A stretch of 64,000 bases of DNA, taken from the NCBI GenBank assembly GCA_942159475.1, contig OW804098.1:119871374-119935373 (forward strand), written 5' to 3'. The notes beneath the pieces were generated by a model. That model was not told the origin of the DNA. It ran no database searches and saw only the letters and a list, made by a program, of their open reading frames with translations. Position numbers and translations under genes: made by a program. The DNA comes from Sthenelais limicola. Taxonomy: Eukaryota > Annelida > Polychaeta > Phyllodocida > Sigalionidae. This document shows, piece after piece, positions 22,886-34,330 of the stretch (the first letter of the stretch is position 1; each line of letters opens with the position of its first letter).

Positions 22886-23170
22886 GGCAGATTCCCCTGT
22901 GCGCCCCCCCCCCCTTGCTCCCCCCTGCCCCTGACGCCCCCCTCCCCCCCTCCCTGCCCCTGCACCCCTCCCCTGCCGCCCTGCCCCTGCACCCCTCCGC
23001 CTGCACCCCTGCCCCTGCCCCTCTCCTCCTGCCCCCACTCCCCTGCCCCACTCCCCTGCTCCCCTCCCCTGCTCCCTCCCCCTGCTCCCCCCCCCCCCCG
23101 CCGCCCTGCGCCCCTGCCCTGCGCCCCTGCCCCTGCTCCCCCACCCCCCGCCCTGCCTCCTCCCCCCACT
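22886..23170. repeat. C-rich tract (CCCCTGC-type)
   Basis: About 285 bp with repeated CCCCTG and runs of up to 12 C. The complementary strand has many G-runs able to form G-quadruplexes. Open frames across it are compositional artefacts. Confidence 0.9.
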
Positions 23171-23367
23171 CCCTCCTTAACCACTGTGAACATGTCAGTG
23201 TAAGAGGTTACTGCTGTGAGTGTGTGTGGGGATGTGATGGGGGAGTTAAGTGGCGGACCTCGGAGTAAGCAGGTGTTAGGCAGGATTAGGCAGAATTCAT
23301 TACAAGAGGCATTCATTACCCCAGTGCTTACCACCACACCCAACACCAGCCTCCGCTTACAATACCA

Positions 23368-23810
23368 GCCACCGCTTCCTCTCTCTCTCTCTTTCTCTCT
23401 TTCTCTCTCTTCTTACACTGTAAGAAATAGTGTTACTGCAGTTGACTACACTGTAAATTGTCACTTTGACAAAGATAGATTTAGATATTTTGCTCTCTCC
23501 GTCCTCTCTCTTGCCTCTCTCTCCTCTCTCTGCCTCTCTCTCCTCTCTCTGCCTCTCTCCCCCTCTCTCCCTCCCTCTCTCTCTCCCTCTCTCTCTCCCT
23601 CTCTCTCTCTCTGTCTCTCTCCCTCTTTCTCCCTCTCTCCCTCTCTCTCCCTCTCTCCCTCTCTCTCTCTCTCCCTCTCTATCTCTCCTTCTCTCTCTCT
23701 CTCTCTCCCTCAGTCTCTCTGCCTCTCTCTCTGCCTCTCTCTCTAGATAGATTTAGATAGTTTTATTCAGGAAAAACGTCATGTTTTTTCAGTATGAACA
23801 TATAGCAAAC
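23368..23810. repeat. CT microsatellite inside a duplicated repeat
   Basis: (CT)n at about 23375-23415 and a long CT/CCCT tract at 23493-23745. The flanks ACACTGTAAGAAATAGTGT and AAAGATAGATTTAGATA recur at 24538-24660 without the long tract, so the CT expansion happened inside one copy of a pair of related repeats. Confidence 0.85.
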
Positions 23811-23833
23811 ATGTCTGACCTGACTGAAGTGAC

Positions 23834-24331
23834 TTAAAAGCTGGGTTTCACTGGCTGGCTACTACTCCTGGTACTCTTCCCATTTCTTTCAGAGCAAAGA
23901 AGCAACTTAATGCATACCGGCAACTGAAGGTATACCGGAATGGGTGCTATTGCCCCGTTACTTCCACCACTACTTCTAATGCTACTCAAAAATGTAAGCA
24001 GACAACAGTTATATTTTCACACGGATGCATCAAGTAGCGTGAGAAGTAGCATAGAGTGATGCCATTGCCCAGCTTCAGCCCCCGCTATTTTCCGCTATCT
24101 CCCGCTACAAAGTAGCGGCTGCTTCAAATCAAACATGTTTGATAGAAGCAGGAGCACTCTACTCTTCGAAAACACTCCAAAAGAAGAAACATGGCTTTGT
24201 AGTGGGAGCCAACAGCACCCATCCCCGTTACTCTCCCGCTTCTGCTTCCGCTTCTTTCATCAAGAAGCAGGAGCAGTAGCAGGAGCAGTGGCAGAAGAAG
24301 TAGCCGGCCAGTGGAACCCAGCTTTAAGTGA
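23834..24331. mobile_element. TTAA-flanked fold-back element, about 498 bp
   Basis: Left end TTAAAAGCTGGGTTTCACTG, right end CAGTGGAACCCAGCTTTAA. The inverted ends extend through GGCTACT/AGTAGCC. TTAA at both termini is the piggyBac-type target. The interior is rich in AGTAGC/GCTACT inverted pairs. No transposase. Confidence 0.8.
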
Positions 24332-24507
24332 CAATGATCTGTAGTGTGGACGTGGTCTGTATTGAAGAAAATATATGACATCCTGGTTGGTAGGGACACA
24401 CATCCTTCATGCCATAACATAAGCATAATTATAAGATTCTGATCAGGCAGGGTAACGTTGGGTAGGGATTAAGGTTCAACATTGAGGGGCTGCCACTTAC
24501 AAACCAC

Positions 24508-24680
24508 CTCTCTCTCTCTCTCTCTCTCTTCTTAACTCTTTATACACTGTAAGAAATAGTGTCACTGCAGCTGGCTACAGTGTAAAATTGTCACTTTGAC
24601 AAAGATAGATTTAGATATTTTTATTCAGGAAAACCATCATGGATTTTCAGTATGATTAAACTACTGATTAAATTAGTTTC
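24508..24680. repeat. Second copy of the CT-associated repeat
   Basis: (CT)n then ACACTGTAAGAAATAGTGTC and TTTATTCAGGAAAACCATCA, matching 23405-23480 plus 23750-23810. Confidence 0.75.
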
Positions 24681-24815
24681 CTTTAAATACCTTAATCTAT
24701 GGTCCATGTTTATTATGTGTACTTTCTACTAAAAGACTTGTTTAAATAAAAATAAAAATCACCGTGATTGTGACTATGATTTCTTTTTGGCTCACTACAT
24801 ACCTATATATGTGTG

Positions 24816-25263
24816 TAAAGCTGTGATTCAACTGGATCGCTCTTTTGGTCTGCTCATAGTCCGCTCTTTTTTTCCTGAGTGCCTAACAAGCAAAAACAGA
24901 AAACCCAGATTGATCCAATGATATCAGTAACTGTGCTTTCTACAAACTCTTAAAAAATGCTATTTGCACTTCTTTAGAAGTGCTCACAACATTCAGCTAA
25001 AATTGGACGTGATTGATTTGAACGCAACTTTCCGTCTGTTTAAGTGGCAGTCGAATAAGCGCAACTAAGAGACATAGAGCAGACCAACAGACTTGCTATT
25101 GATTTCATGACGAAACAAGCAAACCTTTAGAACTGCTCTGTGCGTGCATTGGGCTAAAAAAAAAAGTGAATGAAGTGCGAAAGAAATGCACACTATGTAG
25201 AAGCACTACAATAGTGAAGCATAATCACAGATACAAGCAGTGCAGTGGAACCACAGCTTAATG
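24816..25263. mobile_element. TTAA-type fold-back element, decayed left end
   Basis: Left end GTAAAGCTGTGATTCAACTGG, right end CAGTGGAACCACAGCTTAA. Ends are inverted copies of each other and resemble those of the 23834 element. Left TTAA has become GTAA. Non-coding. Confidence 0.6.
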
Positions 25264-25324
25264 GTGCGGTAGCCCTGCCCTGTTAAAGACTTATGAAGCC
25301 AAATTCTAAATCTGTGTGCTAAAT

Positions 25325-25750
25325 GTATCAAGGCGTTTCTGAGATCATCATGAGTAGTATATTTGGCTTATTTACAAATGATTGACCATTAAGAAAATAT
25401 AACTACATATTTAGAAAAATATAGAAATACTTAATGGATGACCTTAAAGGGTGGTCTCCACTGGTGATAAGCTTTGTGGTAAGCCTTGCGATGGTGCTGT
25501 GATGGTGAGGAGTGGCGAGGTCCTGCCTACATGGCCAGTGATCCATGTAGGCAGGACCTCATCACTCCTCTCCACCTACAGAACCAGCACAACACCATTG
25601 CAAAGCTTACTGCAGAGCTTACGGCAGCCAGTAGGGACCACCCTTTAAGATCATCTATCATTGAAATCGGCTTGATCACATCTTTCTGAATATGATTGTA
25701 TCTCAATTTTTTTGCGACTGGTCACTCATTTTTCTTCAATACATCACATG
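25325..25750 (+). mobile_element. MITE-2 copy (left-truncated) split by a TTAA element
   Basis: Family body is visible at 25340-25442 (AGTATATTTGGCTTATTTAC, ATAGAAATACTTA). It resumes at 25651 (ATCATTGAAATCGGCTTGAT) and runs to the terminus ACATCACATG. Confidence 0.7.
25443..25651. mobile_element. TTAA-flanked fold-back element, about 205 bp
   Basis: Starts TTAAAGGGTGGTCTCCACTG and ends with the inverse GGGACCACCCTTTAA. Almost the whole element folds into one imperfect hairpin: the arms pair GCTTTG/CAAAGC and GAGGTCCTGCCTACATGG with CCATGTAGGCAGGACCTC. Inserted in MITE-2 at TTAA. Confidence 0.85.
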
Positions 25751-25789
25751 TGTATAATATGAATACATTTATTGCATCCCCTAAATATT

Positions 25790-26154
25790 ATGATGTGTTT
25801 TAGGGAAATGACTCACAAGTAGCAAAATATTTTAATATTTCTCAAATTATTTTGTTCACATGATCTCTTTGTAGGAATCTTGTTTTGGGAGTATTTAATT
25901 CCAAGTCGTATGAATACATTTACCAAATTTCAAGACCCTGTATTAAATATACCAATGCACTTCGAAGCCCATCCTAGAGATAATATTCAACTACTTTTCT
26001 AGAAAAATTAAAATACAGAAAGACTTATTAGCGTTCCCAATGTACTATCATCAGAATCGGCATGATCCCATCTTTTTTTTCAGATATTATGACAATATTT
26101 CAAAATCCAATTTTTATGACTTGTGTTTCATTTCCCTGAAACACATCACTTATA
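25790..26154 (+). mobile_element. MITE-2, full-length copy
   Basis: TGATGTGTTTTAGGGAAATG to TTTCCCTGAAACACATCACT. Abuts the MITE-1 copy at 26156. Confidence 0.85.
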
Positions 26155-26155
26155 A

Positions 26156-26390
26156 GGGTCATATTTTCAGAAACTGTACAATTCAACTTTACCAACATTC
26201 TCAAATAATCCACATTTCAGACAGAAATAAAGTTTAAAATACAGTTCAACCTAACCAAACAGACTGCTAGAATCAATGCAATGCCGAATATACTCGAATT
26301 TACCTAATATTGGCCAAACTACAGCCTCATTTGGCTGAATTCACTGAATGTGTACAGCTGCCAATTGTACATTTTCTGAAAATCTGACCC
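26156..26390 (+). mobile_element. MITE-1 copy
   Basis: GGGTCATATTTTCAGAAACT to TTCTGAAAATCTGACCC, full length. Confidence 0.9.
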
Positions 26391-26760
26391 ACATGTAGGA
26401 TTGGTGTACCTACCCCCGCCCCCTTACAGACCTGTGAAGCCCCAAGATCTTTATTCTAGTCACGTGACCAGCAAAGATTACTGCTCCTACTTGTGAATAG
26501 TGCCCAGGATCACAGGGTGTGGCCTCACATCATTAATATGCAAGCCTCGTCGCCATGGAGACCTAAAGCCACGCCCCCTCTCCATGCTTCCCATCCCAAG
26601 TAGCTAATTTGCATAAACCTCCAAATCCTAATGTTTTGGAAAGAAATTAATTCTGGCTGTTGCTTGCTCCCACAATGGTGGTGTCTTTGTGTATGTGGGT
26701 ATAATAGGTGCATACTGGGATTCATGTGTAATCAGACGGGCGGGGTGCAGAATATGTGAT
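26391..26760. other. Unassigned sequence
   Basis: Unique-looking and locally GC-richer (26560-26600). A 66-codon minus frame there is not recognisable. No RNA gene seen. Confidence 0.35.
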
Positions 26761-27090
26761 TATGTGATGTGTTCCAGGAAAATGAGTCACAAGTCCCAAA
26801 ATTGATATATTTCAAAGTGTTTTTTCACAAGATGTTTTCATTGAAATGTTCTGATTTCTTTGGGGTTAAGCACTTATAGTAGTCCAGTTGCCAAACTAGG
26901 ATTAGGGGCCTAAGCATGTTTTGAGGTACGGATGATGTTTTATTGTAGATTCTGGTAGTATAACATGTCCTGAGCGGGAATCAGCCGGATGCCACTTTGG
27001 ATCTCTTGGGGAAAATTTTTTACGGGCAAAAAACAAAATGGCTGCCGAAAAACTCCATTGCTGGTCATTGATAGCCCATAACTTCCTTAT

Positions 27091-27427
27091 TAGTAGGGTG
27101 CATTTCATCAGCCCCATTTTATTTTTGGGGGAAGTATGTTTTGAAGATTGATTCCTATACAGAATTTTACGCTCTTTCATTTGAACTGGGTCCAACCTCT
27201 GGGAAATGTGGGACTTGGTCACCATGGCAACCAAATGGAAAAAAACACCAAAATGGAATGTTTTGGGTACAAAATGAGAAATATTCTGTTTTTATTATCA
27301 TGCTGCATATCAAATCAAAGCATTCTTAAAGACGAATCAAACTGTGTTCATGAATTCGTTCTAAAAACGTTCTGGTAACCATGGCAACCAAATAACCTCT
27401 CAAATTAGTCATTTTGGGTCAGATATA
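27091..27427 (+). repeat. Left subterminal inverted repeat of Z
   Basis: Pairs with 31692-32030 in inverted orientation. By eye more than nine in ten positions match. Confidence 0.85.
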
Positions 27428-29754
27428 CTCTTTGATTTTCTATTTAAATCAAATTCCAATAAATAATAAAATATATTCTCTGGATAGCCCTGCTCCTTAG
27501 CTTTAATTTGATGTATTGAAATCGCCATTGGTTGTCATGGTTATTGAGGTATGCCTCCACAAACATGGTCCCAATTACATGTCTGCTACGTAATGACCCT
27601 TTTATAGGCTTCCAGGTGAAAGTAGCCTACCTTAGGTACAACCATGAAACCCTACTGTGAATGTGTATTTTCTGTTCGCATCAAGGTCATTTTTTTTAAA
27701 TAGGGGTTTTCAAGAGTGCTGAAAAAGAAGAGATAGGGTGCCAATTCTTATTTTCTTTATTTTGGCCATTTTTGGTCCTATGTATATAAATTAGCTGAAA
27801 TCTGATTGGCTGATAGGGAATAAGCTTATATCTCAGTTGGTTTTAGAGATACAGCTAATTTAATAACTCCTACCCCATCTAAATTGACCCCAAGGAATCC
27901 AATGCTATCTTTGAATGTGTTCTATCTGCATTAGTTGCTTAGCAACGAGTGATCTCCATGGTCACAAATAAAGTTTTGAGGAGAATCATGTCAGCTGCCC
28001 TTGTATTGGCCCATGTAAAGGCTTCCGGGTGAGAGTAGCCTACCTTCAGTTATCCCAATGAAACCTGCCTGTCAAGCCATTTTCTGTTCACATCCAAGGT
28101 CATTTAATATGATTTTATATTAATCATCTAAACGGTTTGACTTTGACCTACATCAAGGTCACTGATTCAAGGTCATGGTGATTAATGAGCCTTGGAATAC
28201 CATATTTCTGAAGATGATTTAAGAGGAGAATGCCTGATGCTCATGATATATTGTTTAATAATGCTAGCTTTTCCCTGGACTAGATCTATTTGACCTTGAG
28301 AAAAACCATGACAAAGGTCAAGGTCACCAAATGGAAGGTTAAGTGATAATCCAGTCACCCAGTATATTATGACTAAAATTCCAGGTGGAGGTACATCTCA
28401 CAGGACGAATGTAATGTATGTCATACCGGAAGATATGGCTATGCCTTCTCCTCAACAACAGAACCGGTTAGAAATACCATAGAGGGAACAGAAACGTACG
28501 ATGCATCAGAACGCAAAAAAGATCACGCCTTACAAGTCCAAGAATAGGGGAAACCCTTCTCCAAATGAAAATTTGAGTATATCATTCCAAATATAGATAC
28601 CAACGAACAAAGGAAAAGAGCACTTGTTCATATTCTTGCTCGCATATGTCCAACTGGTGAATCCCTGCCTTTTACTGAACAACGCATTGGTGCTTTCTCT
28701 GGCTTTCAGGCTTCAGTGCATGGCACCATAGTCAAAAGTAAACCTCTCTATGCTCATACATTACCAAAGCCACCAAACAAATCTGTTATCCACCAGATGA
28801 TGAATAATATGGCCAAGATTGCCGCTCACAAGGAAATGCCCTTCATCCAACTGGTTGGAGATCAGCCAGTTTATGCCCTGATGCTAGAAGTGAAGAATGA
28901 AAACCCAACTGAATTTGTCAAAATTCTCCCAGTGCTTGGAGGATTCCACACAGAAATGTGCTTCATGAAGACCATATTTAAACGATTTGAAGGATCAGGT
29001 CTACAGGGACACAGCACTCCCACATGATCAATGGATAGAGATGACCAAATGCTCCAAAATCAAGGGTGGTTGGATTGGCATCACAAAAAGTGAACCATTG
29101 CTTAACATCCACACCAAAATTGTTCATAAGGTTTTGTCCATCAAGGAAGCATTGGGCTCCTCTCCTCAAGACGAGATGGTATCAAAACCACATGAAAAAA
29201 AACAAAAGCCCCGGGAGGTCACTGATGAAAGAGCAGTCAAAGATATTTGCCACTCTCTTGAGATTTAGAGTGCAAACTCTTCGGCTGAAGAAGGACACCT
29301 TAGGTCACTTTCTGGCAGTCTTGCAAGCCCTACATTAACAGAAAACTTGTGCAAGAATTTTTTGAAGACAGATTAGTCACATCAATGAAGCCAATAACAG
29401 ATTGCATCAAACTCAACAAACGATCTAACTTTGCCAAGTCACAGAAAGAAAAAGGTGGCACATCTTCACTGACCGAATCAAAATCAATGGAAAATGAAGC
29501 TATGTGTAAAATATTATGTCTTGCTCAGGAAGCAAGAATAGATATGAAAGCTTTGATACAACATTGTCTCACTCCAATCCCTCTCCCATTCTTCCAACCT
29601 GATGGTATGCCCAGGAAAACAATGAAATCCAAGTTATGTGAATACCTCAATTTTGAAGACTCTAACATCAAAAGCAATGTCATCCTGGTTGACATGGGCT
29701 TTGTGTGGCATATTGCAATGCAATGATGGAACTGAATATACTTGGAGTGATTAC

Positions 29755-29769
29755 GCTAGCAAAATTCTT
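29755..29769. repeat. Target-site duplication, left copy
   Basis: GCTAGCAAAATTCTT, repeated at 30398-30412 on the other side of the inserted LINE fragment. Confidence 0.85.
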
Positions 29770-30397
29770 TTTTTTTTGTTTTAAAGGTTTTTATTCACTG
29801 AATCCTGCCCTCAAGGCTCTTACAATTCTAAGGCTTGGTCACATGAACCATTTATATTATGAAGTTTTTTTGGGTATTTTCGTGTTTTCTAACTGTCATA
29901 CAATTTACCAGCTGCAACATCCATATACACACAACAAAGTTAACAACACAGGTGATCATTCTTCTATCTTTTTGTACGTTATACATTCCTCAATTGATCC
30001 ACAAACAGGCTAAACCATTTACATATACTCCACATTACTAGATGTATCACAACTCGTATCTTTAGATACTCTCATTATTACCTGGTATCATTATGCACTG
30101 GGCGCCGATCGGCATCGTGCCTCAATTCACAAGTACATTTCTTCCAACTCCTGAATGTATCTCTTCCATTGGACTCCTCTACCTGCTGTCTTGCACATAA
30201 TTCTTTCACCATATTGAATGGACCTAAAATATTTACGTACCTCCCTAACAAATGCAATAAAAACAATGTCATTCCTGTGAAATAATCTTTGCCTATGTAT
30301 GAAGTTTTTTGCTAGGATGAAAATCCAATTAATAAAGTCAAACACCTTTTCCCCCCTCATCGATCCCAGCAATATCTGTGCGGGGGTAACTTACGCT
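29770..30397 (-). mobile_element. 5'-truncated L1/Tx1-like LINE inserted in reverse within the Z gene
   Basis: 628 bp on the minus strand. An open stretch at 30372-30127 encodes FINWIFILAKNFIHRQRL and further residues resembling the C-terminal tail of L1/Tx1-type ORF2 (the INW...AK.FI motif after the RT domain). It is followed by a 3' UTR, AATAAA near 29791, and an A-rich tail reading as poly(T) on the plus strand. Flanked by the 15-bp duplication GCTAGCAAAATTCTT. It is a textbook target-primed retroposition into the Z coding region. Confidence 0.85.
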
Positions 30398-30412
30398 GCT
30401 AGCAAAATTCTT
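30398..30412. repeat. Target-site duplication, right copy
   Basis: GCTAGCAAAATTCTT; here in frame with the downstream Z coding sequence (ASKIL). Confidence 0.85.
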
Positions 30413-31691
30413 AATGTAATCACCAGCAGGGACCCTCAAGCCCAAGAGTATCATCGCATAAATGATCGGTATGACTTCAATCTATCTACAAAGGATGTAG
30501 AACATTTGCGAAGGTCGAAATTCCAGGGTGGAAGCAGACAGATTCATCCAACGCAACAAGAAAAAGTACCAACATTGAGCGACTTTAAGGGTGTTCTGAG
30601 GAATTCAGCCAACAAAATCATGCTTCAGAACACCCTATTTGAAGAACTGGGGAATCTGGTGAGGGACAGAGAGCAAACTCTCATTTACACCAAGAAAGAG
30701 AAAGCTTATGTACTTGGCACTTCTGAGGAAGTACACATGTATGAATGCAAGCACCATGAGGCTGACACAAGAATCTTTCATCATCTCTCTGTTCTAGAAA
30801 AACAGACTTTCACCCTGGCAGCACGCTCAGCACACATGACCAACATGGAACTAGGGATCTACAGACAAGGTCACATCTATGACTGCAAGAAATTGTGTGA
30901 TACCCAGTGTGCCGAAATAATCGTAGAACTTCATGTGCTCACTGGTTCTGATGCTATTAGCAGCTTTTATGGCCTTTCCAAAAAAACCATCATGGAGAGA
31001 GCCATCAGCTCAGGAGCATGTCAGTTAGGCCAATCATTGGAGGTCTCACCTGGTTTCCAGGAGGAAATGCAGGTATTTACAGTAAAAGTCATCTATGATG
31101 ACAAGAAAAGTAAAAGCCTTGCTGAGTCCAGAGCCACCAAATGGAATACAATGATAAAGAAAACCATGTCAAGGTTTCCTCCAGATGAGGACTCTATTAA
31201 TTTGCACCTCAGTCGTGCAAATTATCAGGCCTATGTGTGGAAGCACTGCTGCAGCAAAGATCAGCCACCCTCCCCACTCAACCATGGATGGCAAGTTGGC
31301 CCAGATGGCCTACTGAGTCTCATTCTTTCCACAATGCCAGCAGTTCCACAAATAGTTGAAGACATGGTGCTGGAGAGATAAGAATAAACTAGAATAGTGA
31401 TGAAGAATATTTAATCATTATAATAGTGTTGACTATAGAACAGCCATTCTTGTCCAAGTACATCAAAAGACATGTAAGACTTTACTTATACTCTTTCTTA
31501 CTTGTGCTTATGTTGCAATATATATATATGTTCAGCCATACTGATCCTTGATATGTAGATGTATATGTAATTAACACAAGAGTTTTGTAGAAGGTTACTA
31601 CTGGAAGAGATACCCATTTTCAGATAGATTATTATTGCTACTGAGCTTAGATAGCTCCATGATATTCCCAGGTTTGGGGACAATCCAATGA

Positions 31692-32030
31692 TATCTGACC
31701 CAAAATGACAAACTTTTCAGAGGGTATTTGGTTGCCATGGTTACCAGAACATTTGTAGAACAAATTCATGAACACAGTTTGATTCGTCTTTAAGAATGCT
31801 TCGATTTAATATGCAGCATGATAATAAAACTGAATATATCTTATTTTGTACCCAAAACATTCCATTTTGGTGTTTTTTTCCCATTTGGTTGCCATGGTGA
31901 CCAAGTCCCACATTTCCCAGAGGTTGGACCCTGTTCAAATGAAAGAGCAAAAGATTCTGTATAGGAATCAATCCTCGAAACATACTTCCCCCCAGAATAA
32001 AATGGGGCTGATGAAATACATCCTACTATA
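31692..32030 (-). repeat. Right subterminal inverted repeat of Z
   Basis: Inverted partner of 27091-27427. Confidence 0.85.
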
Positions 32031-32645
32031 ATTGTGGGAATGGGAAATTATGAATAACTTTTTGTTGAAAAGTTTCCATGGAAACTGCCAATTTTGATAA
32101 TGTTAGCAGGGTAAATAGCAGTTATTTCCTCAGTTTTGTTGAATTTCTGAAGTTCTGTAGAAGATATCTCAATTTAAGTTTGTTATACAGTCGGTTTGGG
32201 CCACCCCAACCCCCTAAAATGACACATTTGCCACTGGCAGCTTTACTGCCATCTATGGTCACCCCGAAGGCATTGCAAGGGCAGCTGACATGACATATCA
32301 GTCAGTCATATCAATCCATGTAACAAATTTCGAGACATTGAGTAAAATATGTCTTTTCGTTTTGAAGGCATTCGTATGGAGTATATTTAGCTACTTTACT
32401 GTTAATTACCCATCCAGAAACATTACAAACTTTTCTTTTCAAAAATAAAAATATCAAACATGAAATATAGAAACATGTCCTTCATGTTTACATTCATTGA
32501 TCTTATCTCTTCAAATATGGTGATATCTTAAAATCTATTATGTTGCGACTTATGACTTATTTTCCTAACACGGATCACATATGTTATGGCAAACAGAGTC
32601 AGAAATAGTATTTTTCAAAAATATTCATCACAAGAACTCCTTGTA

Positions 32646-32866
32646 GGGTCAAGTTTTCGGAAAATGTACAATTCGCTTTTACCAATCCTTTCAAATAACC
32701 CAAATTTCAGACGAAAATCAGGTTCAAGACACAGTTCAACATAATCAGACAGATTTATTGAATGAATACAATACAGAATACACTCAGTATTTATCATTTG
32801 TCACTCTAATTTAGCAGACTTTGAGAGATGTATAGAACTGAAAATTGTGCATTTTCTAAAAGACCC
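32646..32866 (+). mobile_element. MITE-1 copy
   Basis: GGGTCAAGTTTTCGGAAAAT to TTTTCTAAAAGACCC. A short MITE-2-like piece (32584-32640) precedes it. Confidence 0.75.
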
Positions 32867-32884
32867 CCAAAACAATTTTAGTCG

Positions 32885-33115
32885 CCTTAATATTTTAAAC
32901 GATGAAATCAAGCCAATTTCGATGATGGTAATAATTAGTATTTCTATCATATCGGTTTGATATTTTAATTTTTGAAAAAGAAGTTGGCATGATTTCCTTG
33001 GCGGACACATACCAGTAAAATAATAAAATATACTCCATAGCATGACCGTTAAAACGTAAGGATATATTTATTACAATGACCTGAAATCTGGTGCATTATT
33101 TCATACGACTACATG
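32885..33115 (-). mobile_element. MITE-2 copy, inner part only
   Basis: GATGAAATCAAGCCAATTTC through TACCAGTAAAATAATAAAAT to AATGACCTGAAATCTGG; both termini missing. Confidence 0.65.
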
Positions 33116-33262
33116 GTCCAATGTTCTAAGGTTACATATTGAATGTATGAATTTATGCATATCTGAGGTTTATTTGCGGATACCATATCAGCGGCCATGT
33201 GCACTACCTAAATACTATATTTAAAATGGACCAACGTTGAATAACGTGATGTACATATATTA

Positions 33263-33497
33263 GGGTCAGATTTTCAGAAAATGTACAATTCAACTTCGCC
33301 AATCCTCTCAAATAACCCAAATTTCAGACAGAAATAAAGTTCAAAACACAGTTCAACCTAACTAAACAGAATGCTAGAATCAATGCAATGCCTTATATAC
33401 TCGAATTTACCTAGTATTGACCAAATTGCATCCTAATTTAGCAAAATTTGCTAAATGTATACAGCTGCCAATTGTACATTTTCGGAAAATCTGACCC
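33263..33497 (+). mobile_element. MITE-1 copy
   Basis: GGGTCAGATTTTCAGAAAAT to TTCGGAAAATCTGACCC, full length. Confidence 0.9.
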
Positions 33498-33654
33498 ATA
33501 TACCTCCTATCCCCATAGATACCGTACAACCTGCAGTAAAAAGGTCTACAACAGGTGCGGTGGTATGAACAAAGGAATATTCACAGAACCTTAGATTTTC
33601 ACAGAACCTGTGACGTATTGCGATTACATTAATTTCATCTCGTTATAGGAGTAG

Positions 33655-34330
33655 AGCAGAGAGTTGGAGGAGAGGGAGGAGGAGAGAGAGGAGGACCGGC
33701 AGGAGGAGAGGAAGGATGGGAGAGAAGAGGAGAGGGAGGAGGAGAGGAAGGAGGAGAGGGGGGAGGAGACGGAGGAAGAGAGGGAGGATGAAAGGGAGGA
33801 GAAGGAGAGGGAGGAGGAGAGGGAGGAGGGGATGGAGGACGAGAGGGAAGAAGAGGAGAGGGAGGAGAAGGAGAGGGAGGAGTAGAAGAGGGAGGAGGAG
33901 TGGTAGGGGGAGGAGAGAGAGGCGGAGAGGGATGGAGGAAGAGGTGGATGAGGAGGAGGAGGGAGGAGGAGAAAGAGGAGGAGATTGAGGAGGAGAGGGA
34001 GGAGGAGAGGAAAGAAGAGAGGGGGGAGGAGGTGGAGGAGGAGAGGGAGGAGGAGATGGAGGAGGAGAGGGAGGAGGAAAGGGAGGAGAAGGAGAGGGAG
34101 GAGGAGAGGGATGAGGGGATGGAGGACGACAGGGAAGAAGAGGAGAGGGAGGAGAAGGAGAGGGAGGAGTAGAAGAGGGAGGAGGAGTGGTAGGGGGAGG
34201 AGAGAGAGGCGGAGAGGCAGAAGGAGAGGGATGGCGGAAGAGGTGGATGAGGAGGAGGAGGAGGGAGGAGGAGAAAGAGGAGGAGATTGAGGAGGGGATG
34301 GAGGGGGAGATGTAGGAAAAGGGGCAGGTG
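33655..34330. repeat. Polypurine GGAGGA tract with 295-bp duplication
   Basis: About 675 bp of almost pure A/G on the plus strand. A block with AAGGAGAGGGAGGAGTAGAA and GTGGTAGGGGGAGGAGAGAG occurs at about 33860 and again about 295 bp further on. Mirror-symmetric polypurine can form intramolecular triplexes. The 255-, 248- and 101-residue frames here are composition artefacts. Confidence 0.9.

Larger units (their letters stand above)
28569..31381 (+). pseudogene. Z-encoded transposon-type protein, decayed
   Basis: Fragments lie in several frames. 28569-29027 includes FSGFQ and LGGFHTEMCFMKTIFKRF. 28987-29268 and nearby frames follow. 29349-29726 includes PFFQPDGMPRKT. A 360-codon frame ends at 31381; its first 31 residues or so come from an inserted LINE, then TYAASKIL, HHEADTR (residues 152-158), LTGSDAISSFYG (214-225) and, near the end, ANYQAYVWKHC and PLNHGW. 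I recall this motif order (LGGFH, PDG..RKT, HEEADTR, LTGCD..S.F.G, NHGW) from a large family of uncharacterised proteins repeated across fish, corals and other animals, usually followed by a Cys-rich tail; that tail is absent here. Several frameshifts and a 628-bp insertion make this copy non-functional. Family name and catalytic mechanism not known to me. Confidence 0.6.
26881..32303 (+). mobile_element. Element Z: about 5.4 kb with long subterminal inverted repeats
   Basis: Defined by the split MITE-2. The segment 27091-27427 is repeated inverted at 31692-32030 with high similarity (shared TGGTCACCATGGCAACCAAA and AAATGTGGGACTTGGTCACC). The outermost ends are not obviously inverted copies (AGTCCAGTTGCC against GACTGATATGTC read inward), so exact termini are uncertain. 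A direct duplication inside the left arm shares GTGAAAGTAGCCTACCTT-like sequence at about 27605 and 28020. It carries a decayed gene at 28569-31381. Confidence 0.75.
26761..32583 (+). mobile_element. MITE-2 copy split by the 5.4-kb element Z
   Basis: The left piece 26761-26880 (TATGTGATGTGTTCCAGG to GCACTTATAGT) and right piece 32304-32583 (AGTCATATCAATCCATG to GGATCACATATG) join into one normal-length family member. The join implies an AGT duplication around Z. Confidence 0.8.

Noticed and set aside
22687..23346. 219-codon Gly/Arg-rich minus frame and 175-codon Pro/Ala-rich plus frame
   Set aside because: Generated by the C-rich tract; flanks match nothing I recognise.
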